47,819 bases of DNA, from assembly GCA_016219115.1 (NCBI GenBank), contig JACRCH010000007.1, positions 1 to 47,819 on the forward strand, written 5' to 3'. The notes under the pieces are model-generated. The model ran no database searches, was not told the DNA's origin, and saw only the letters and a program-made list of their open reading frames with translations. The first letter of the stretch is position 1. Each line of letters starts with the position of its first letter. The stretch is from Deltaproteobacteria bacterium (GTDB lineage Bacteria; Desulfobacterota; GWC2-55-46). Of this stretch, positions 43,552 to 47,819 are shown one piece after another. A program made the position numbers and the translations under genes.

Positions 43552-44433
43552 TTAACCCGGCGTGCGCTTACATCGTGCCGCCGTGAAGATCACCTCGTAG
43601 GTGGCTATTATCCCGTCTCCTCCCGGGGCCGGGAATTTTCCGGCGTAGACCCGTCCGGCCTCTTTGAGGACGGAGCCGACGGAGAGGCCCCTGTTCCTGT
43701 CCAGTGGAGGGGAGGCGCCTATGTTCTTAAGCGTACGGAGCAACTCCCTCAGGTCGGCATATCTTTTAAATACCGGCAGGCTCTCAAGGCTTATCAACTC
43801 AAGGCCGGCCCCGCTCAATTCTTCCGATACCTCATCCATCTTTTTAAACTCCATCAGGGATGAGGCCTTTGAAGACGCTCTAGCCTCTTTGTACGAGGCC
43901 CTCAGTTCGTTCAGCGTCGAGGGGCCAAGCGTTGAGAAGACGAAGAGCCCACCGGGGCGGAGTACCCGTTCGGCCTCCCTGAACGCGGCGGTCAGGGAGG
44001 CGGCCCACTGGTAGGTGAGGCTTGAAGTAACCATGTCGAAGGAGGAGGATGCGAACGGAAGCGATTCGCAGTCGGAGGCTACAAGGGTTGCCTCCGCGCG
44101 GTTCTCCCTCGCCTTAAGAAGCATCGGCAGAGCTATGTCCGAGGCGTAGACTCGGGCTCTGCGGCAGACCTTCTTTAACTCCGCTACGAGGTTACCCGTG
44201 CCGCAGCCGACGTCCAGGACTTTTTCGGTCCGGGCCGAGAGACGGACTTCCGTGAGCATCCTATCGAGTCCGGCCCTCTCGAAGGCCGGGTGGCCGAAGT
44301 CAGGGCTGCCCACAAGCGTCTCGACGCACCGGGCGAGGTCTGAAGCGACCTCTTTTTGAAGCGCGGAGCTTCTGTCATAGGTATCGGCGGCCCTTGCGAA
44401 AGACCTTTGTATCGTATCCTTATCCGGCCTCAT
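43552..44433 (-). CDS. bioC: Malonyl-ACP O-methyltransferase BioC
   Basis: BioC methylates malonyl-ACP, disguising it so that fatty-acid enzymes can build pimeloyl-ACP methyl ester. The class I methyltransferase motif VLDVGCGTGN and the BioC-type segments ADTYDRSSALQKEVA, SSLTYQWA and FSTLGPSTLNELR are present. At 293 residues it is slightly long because of an insert near residue 50. Its ATG overlaps the stop of the hydrolase gene upstream. Confidence 0.93.
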   Translation of the reverse strand: MRPDKDTIQRSFARAADTYDRSSALQKEVASDLARCVETLVGSPDFGHPAFERAGLDRMLTEVRLSARTEKVLDVGCGTGNLVAELKKVCRRARVYASDIALPMLLKARENRAEATLVASDCESLPFASSSFDMVTSSLTYQWAASLTAAFREAERVLRPGGLFVFSTLGPSTLNELRASYKEARASSKASSLMEFKKMDEVSEELSGAGLELISLESLPVFKRYADLRELLRTLKNIGASPPLDRNRGLSVGSVLKEAGRVYAGKFPAPGGDGIIATYEVIFTAARCKRTPG

Positions 44434-45218
44434 AACCGCTCCATGAAATCCTTTACGGCTTCGTTGAACCTCTGCGGCTCTGTCACAAACGGCGCGTGCC
44501 CGGCCTCTTTGAATACCTTTAGTTCAGCGCCGTTTATCTTATCCGCCAGGTACCTCCCGGCGCCAGCGGGGGTCACACCGTCTTTCCCCCCGTGGACTAT
44601 AAGGGTGGGGGTATCTATCAGGCTCAAAGCCCCGCGGATATCGGTCAAATAGAGCGCCTCAAGGGCCGTTGTTATCTCGTCGTACTTGAAGACCGGGAAG
44701 CATCCGGGGACTGCGGTAGTGCAGTCGAGCGGTCCGGGGTACCCGTACCGCTCGATAAATCTCCCGGCGCCGACGGTATTAAGCTCCGTTCCGGTAAAGT
44801 TAAGGCCGTAGAACCTGTTGACGGTCGAGGCCGGGTCTTTTTTCATGTCGAGTATCATCCGTTTTACAAGCACCCGTGATTGACCCCATGGAAAATCTTC
44901 TTTCTCGACAAAGCACGGGGTGGCCCCGACGAGGACCAGCCCCCCGAACTTCTTTTTCAGGGAGCCGAAAGAGGCGACCAGGACCTCGGCACCGAGCGAC
45001 CAGCCCACGCCGATTATGGAATTATCCTCAAGGGCCGAGAGACGGCTTGACAGCTCTTTTATCGCCGGCGAGAGCGTCGGCTCATCCCACTTTTCTCTTC
45101 CTCCGTGGCCCGGGAGGCTGAGGTTCAATATATTCTTATCTCCTCCAAGCGCCTTTGCCGCGCCTTCCCATACAAAATTGTCCGTGGCCCAGCCGTGTAT
45201 GAAGAGGAGGGTCCGCAT
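44430..45218 (-). CDS. bioH: Pimeloyl-ACP methyl ester esterase (BioH-like alpha/beta hydrolase)
   Basis: The 262-residue protein is an alpha/beta hydrolase with the oxyanion HGWATDNFVW, the nucleophile elbow GVGWSLGAEV, the acid in VHGGKDGVTP and the catalytic His in EAGHAPFV. BioH releases pimeloyl-ACP by cutting the methyl ester that BioC adds. The call relies on its place between bioF and bioC as well as on the motifs; BioG- or BioK-like esterases would do the same job. Confidence 0.82.
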   Translation of the reverse strand: MRTLLFIHGWATDNFVWEGAAKALGGDKNILNLSLPGHGGREKWDEPTLSPAIKELSSRLSALEDNSIIGVGWSLGAEVLVASFGSLKKKFGGLVLVGATPCFVEKEDFPWGQSRVLVKRMILDMKKDPASTVNRFYGLNFTGTELNTVGAGRFIERYGYPGPLDCTTAVPGCFPVFKYDEITTALEALYLTDIRGALSLIDTPTLIVHGGKDGVTPAGAGRYLADKINGAELKVFKEAGHAPFVTEPQRFNEAVKDFMERL

Positions 45219-46369
45219 TATCGGGCCAGCTCCTCTTTTATGGCTGCCAGCGCCTTCCGTAGATCCTCACTGCCGTGGGCGGCCGTTATGGTGACGCGCA
45301 GCCTTGAGGTCTTTTCAGGGACTGTCGGGGGCCGTATGCCCTGTATGAAGACGCCCTTTTCAAGGAGGTTTTTACTTATCTCCATGGTACGGGAGGCGTC
45401 CCCCACCACTATCGGTATTATCTGGGTCGGGCTGCCGAGGGTCTCTATCCCTTCGGGCAGTCCCCGCTTGAAGAACTCGACATTCTCCCAGAGCTTATCC
45501 CTTAAACTCGGTTCGTTTTCCATCACGTCGAATGCGGCGATAGAGGCCGAAGCCATCGAGGGAGGCAGAGCAGTAGTATAAATGAAAGGGCGCGCCTTCG
45601 AGATTAAAAGTTCTATCAGGCTTTTACTCCCGGCCACATACGCCCCGAACGAGCCGAGGGCCTTGCCGAGCGTGCCCATGTGGATGACGGATGGGTGCGT
45701 AACCCCCAGGTGCTCCGGCGTGCCTCTGCCGGTTTTGCCAAGCACGCCCGTTGCGTGCGCGTCGTCCACTATCAGAAGGGCGTTGTGCCTGTCGAGCAGC
45801 CCCGCTATCTCCTTTAACGGAGCGATGGAGCCGTCCATGCTGAAGACCCCGTCGGTGACGATGAGCTTGTTTTTAGCAGCGGATTTTTTTAAAAGCCTCT
45901 CCAGAGAATCCACATCCCTGTTCGGGTACCGATGTACCCCGGCGAAACTTAAACGGCACGCGTCTACTATCGAGGCGTGGTTGAGCCTGTCGGAAAATAC
46001 CGCGGTAGACCTGTCCGAGAGGGCGGAGATAAGCCCGATGTTCGTCTGATAGCCTGAGTTAAAGAGCAGCGCGGCCCCGGTCCCCTTGAACCGGCGTATG
46101 CGCTCTTCAAGCTCGGCGTGCGGCTCCATGTTGCCCGATACCAGGCGAGAGGCCCCGGCGCCGAAGCCGTACCTGTCGATCGCCCTTTTGGCAGCCTCTT
46201 TCACCAGCGGGTGGTTGGCGAGACCGAGGTAGTCGTTGGAGCACAGAAGCACGGCCTCTCTGCCGTCTACCGTGACGGATGGGCCCTGCGTGCCGGTAAC
46301 GACCCTCATGGCGCGTTTTAGCCCTGCGGCGTTTATCCTTTCGAGTTCCTCGGTTATGAATGAGTTCAT
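45218..46369 (-). CDS. bioF: 8-amino-7-oxononanoate synthase BioF
   Basis: BioF condenses pimeloyl-ACP with alanine to KAPA. The PLP enzyme shows LLCSNDYLGLANHP near the N-terminus, DDAHATGVLGKTGRG, and the PLP Lys in HMGTLGKALGS. I place the start at ATG 46369 (MNSFITEEL, 383 residues), which matches family length. The frame extends to a TTG at 46438, close to the bioB stop, but that start has no better ribosome-binding site. Its stop codon overlaps the bioH start (TAATG). Confidence 0.94.
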   Translation of the reverse strand: MNSFITEELERINAAGLKRAMRVVTGTQGPSVTVDGREAVLLCSNDYLGLANHPLVKEAAKRAIDRYGFGAGASRLVSGNMEPHAELEERIRRFKGTGAALLFNSGYQTNIGLISALSDRSTAVFSDRLNHASIVDACRLSFAGVHRYPNRDVDSLERLLKKSAAKNKLIVTDGVFSMDGSIAPLKEIAGLLDRHNALLIVDDAHATGVLGKTGRGTPEHLGVTHPSVIHMGTLGKALGSFGAYVAGSKSLIELLISKARPFIYTTALPPSMASASIAAFDVMENEPSLRDKLWENVEFFKRGLPEGIETLGSPTQIIPIVVGDASRTMEISKNLLEKGVFIQGIRPPTVPEKTSRLRVTITAAHGSEDLRKALAAIKEELAR

Positions 46370-46450
46370 AAAATGGCCGGCTTTTCTTAACGGTCCGGAC
46401 CCGCTGTGGTCTTCAAGCCCATGCAGGGTCCGTTTCAAGCGGTGGAGGCG

Positions 46451-47446
46451 TCAGTGCGAGTGAGCGCGAGGTTTGAGCCCCAGGTCCGCTATCATCCGTC
46501 TGTCTTCCCCGGGGTTCCTGCCCGGGGTCGTAAGGTAGTTCCCGATCATCATGCCGTTGGCGCCGGCCGCGAATATCAGGGGCTGCAAGTCCCTCAGGTT
46601 CACATTGCGGCCTCCGCAGATGACGATGTCTTTTTTTGGCATCATGACGCGCAGTAGCGCTATGATCTTCAGGCACTCTACCGGTGTCAGGTTCCTTGCG
46701 CCTTCAAGCGGGGTGCCGGGCCTGGGGTTCAGGAAGTTTACGGGGACAGAGTCCACATCGAGCTCTTTTAAAGTGGCGCCGAGCTCGATTCTGTCTTCCC
46801 ACGCCTCTCCGAGCCCGAAGATCCCGCCGGAGCAGACATAGAAGCCGAGCTCCTTGGCCGTTTTCACGACCTCCACGTCATCGTCGTATTTATGCGTCGT
46901 GCAGATATTCGGGAAAAACGACCTCCCTGTTTCGAGGTTGTGGTGGTAGCTCTCAAGGCCGCTATTTTTAAGCCGGGTGAGCGCCTCTTTGGCGAGTATA
47001 CCTAAAGAGGCGCACCGCTCCATGCCGACAGACTCCTTCATCGCGCTTAAGGCCTCGGCGAGCGTTTCCAGATCACGCTCTTTTTCGATCTTGGTCCCGC
47101 TTGTGACGATCGAGAACTCTCCGGCGCCGTTCGCCTCGGCGTCGATGGCGGCCTTGACGAGATTTTCGGAGGCGGCCATCGGGTACTCGTTTATGCCGGT
47201 TGAGTATTTTACCGATTGGGAGCAGAAGGAGCAGTCCTCCTTACAGAGGCCGCTCTTGGCGTTGACGATGGAGCAGAGGTTTACCTCTACCCCCTTGTGG
47301 CGCCTTCTGACCCTCTCCGTGACGGCGAGTATCTCGTAGATATCCTCGTCGGGGAGTCTGGAGAACTCAATGGCCTCAGAGACCGTAAGGCCGTCTCCGG
47401 CAAGGCCCTTTTCGAGCGATTTTTTGAGGATTTCAACTTTTTTCAT
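46451..47446 (-). CDS. bioB: Biotin synthase BioB
   Basis: BioB inserts sulphur into dethiobiotin by radical SAM chemistry. The [4Fe-4S] motif is CKEDCSFC (C-x3-C-x2-C) near residue 70, and the [2Fe-2S] ligands include the Cys in SLGIL context and the Arg in ICGGRNVN. YHHNLETG is also typical. The length is 331 residues. It is the first gene of the biotin operon, behind a promoter covered by a BirA-like operator. Confidence 0.96.
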   Translation of the reverse strand: MKKVEILKKSLEKGLAGDGLTVSEAIEFSRLPDEDIYEILAVTERVRRRHKGVEVNLCSIVNAKSGLCKEDCSFCSQSVKYSTGINEYPMAASENLVKAAIDAEANGAGEFSIVTSGTKIEKERDLETLAEALSAMKESVGMERCASLGILAKEALTRLKNSGLESYHHNLETGRSFFPNICTTHKYDDDVEVVKTAKELGFYVCSGGIFGLGEAWEDRIELGATLKELDVDSVPVNFLNPRPGTPLEGARNLTPVECLKIIALLRVMMPKKDIVICGGRNVNLRDLQPLIFAAGANGMMIGNYLTTPGRNPGEDRRMIADLGLKPRAHSH

Positions 47447-47538
47447 GTCACCTTTTGATGGAAAGACAAACGGGTGTTTTTTTAATAATCAGGCGCGAAT
47501 GCCCTAAAGCATTGAGAAACCCCGCGTCCACCCGTTCA

Positions 47539-47567
47539 AAAATAACATGGAAAAAGATGGTTGTCAA
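47539..47567 (-). promoter_or_regulatory. Promoter of the biotin operon
   Basis: On the minus strand, TTGACA (47567-47562) and TATTTT (47544-47539) are 17 nt apart, and the -10 has an extended TGt. The -35 lies in the left arm of the operator palindrome. Confidence 0.65.
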
Positions 47568-47591
47568 CTCGAAGGTTGTTATGGTTGACAA
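47561..47591. promoter_or_regulatory. BirA-like biotin operator
   Basis: TTGTCAACT (47561-47569) and GGTTGACAA (47583-47591) form an inverted repeat with 13 nt between the 9-nt arms. The pattern resembles the known BirA box TTGTAAACC...GGTTTACAA. It overlaps the bioB -35, as expected for repression by biotinyl-AMP-bound BirA. No birA gene is in the window. Confidence 0.65.
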
Positions 47592-47612
47592 TCACGGGAA
47601 GGGGAGGTGAAC

Positions 47613-47642
47613 ATGCTTTTGCGTTGTTATGCAGGGTTATGA
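47613..47642 (+). other. Nine-codon reading frame with a strong ribosome-binding site
   Basis: GGGGAGGTGAAC stands directly before ATG 47613; the frame reads MLLRCYAGL and stops at 47640-47642, exactly where repeat A8 begins. It could be the stub of a gene once divergent from bioB and cut by the repeat, or a chance frame. There is no proof of translation. Confidence 0.2.
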
Positions 47643-47819
47643 TTTTCCGGAGCGTTTAACTTGGAATTCCCTGTAGCTTGCCCTTGTAAAACCCTCCCCC
47701 TTGATGGGGGAGGGAAGGGTGGGGGTGAAAACAGGTTTTCACCCTCCCCGCTTCCCGTTGCATCGGAAGAGCGCAACGGGAGCCCAGCCCTCCCATCAAG
47801 GGAGGGCTGGGCTTAAGGA
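47641..47819 (+). repeat. Intergenic repeat family A, copy A8 (continues past the window end)
   Basis: The alternative head TTTTCCGGAGCGTTTA (as in A2) is followed by m2 and a complete m3. m3 holds CCTCCCCC/GGGGGAGG, GGTGAAAA/TTTTCACC and CCCGTTGC/GCAACGGG stems, then CCCAGCCCTCCC/GGGAGGGCTGGG (47783-47811), a perfect 12-bp hairpin not present in the other copies. Confidence 0.83.

Noticed and set aside
43267..43863. Plus-strand 198-codon frame over repeat B2 and bioC
   Set aside because: It is repeat sequence continued antisense to bioC, with no supporting signal.

Overview
The window is about 47.8 kb of a fairly GC-rich bacterial chromosome that nevertheless uses ATA (Ile) and AGG/AGA (Arg) codons very often. 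The gene order ftsH-folP-cdaA-ybbR-glmM-pdxJ-acpS-nnr-tsaE-lysC-cimA, a TatD/radical-SAM fusion, an Aquifex-type aconitase and a V/A-type ATPase operon suggest a member of the former Deltaproteobacteria (Desulfobacterota) or a neighbouring candidate lineage. That placement is inference; no rRNA or marker comparison could be run.

Layout. 1-3.5 kb: the 3' part of a TatD-radical SAM fusion and two membrane proteins, one a probable GT-C-type glycosyltransferase. 3.5-6.8 kb: ribosome-assembly GTPases Era and Der, and a YihY/BrkB membrane protein. 6.9-21.3 kb: a long housekeeping run with FtsH, dihydropteroate synthase, the c-di-AMP module (CdaA, YbbR, GlmM), PdxJ, AcpS, Nnr, TsaE, lipoamide dehydrogenase, aspartokinase, citramalate synthase and a ComEA-like protein. 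21.4-29.7 kb: a complete nine-gene V/A-type ATPase operon (G-I-K-E-C-F-A-B-D). 29.7-34.1 kb: purine genes purB-purC-purS-purQ and metF, closed by a perfect 18-bp-stem terminator. 34.1-36.6 kb: a small AbrB-cupin operon divergent from a HAMP-domain membrane protein, then a secreted thermonuclease-like protein and tRNA-Cys. 36.6-38.7 kb: a small accessory-looking islet with two divergent phage-type repressors, one with an S24 domain whose catalytic serine is alanine. 38.7-40.7 kb: aconitase. 41.2-47.4 kb, minus strand: a whole biotin operon bioB-bioF-bioH-bioC-bioA-bioD, with a BirA-like operator over its promoter.

The least explained content is a set of intergenic repeats. Family A (at 13.0, 19.2, 32.3, 34.1, 40.7-41.1 and 47.6 kb) is a mosaic of a few hairpin-rich modules joined in different combinations. 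Family B (36.8 and 43.3 kb) has inverted ends. All copies point the same way even where the genes reverse, and several lie inside operons (purS-purQ, bioC-bioA). Other points of interest are an AcpS that has Val where the magnesium-binding Glu is expected, twin 23-nt palindromes after tRNA-Cys whose sequence differences preserve pairing, and a rotor c-subunit with a possible sodium-type Gln/Glu-Thr ion site.
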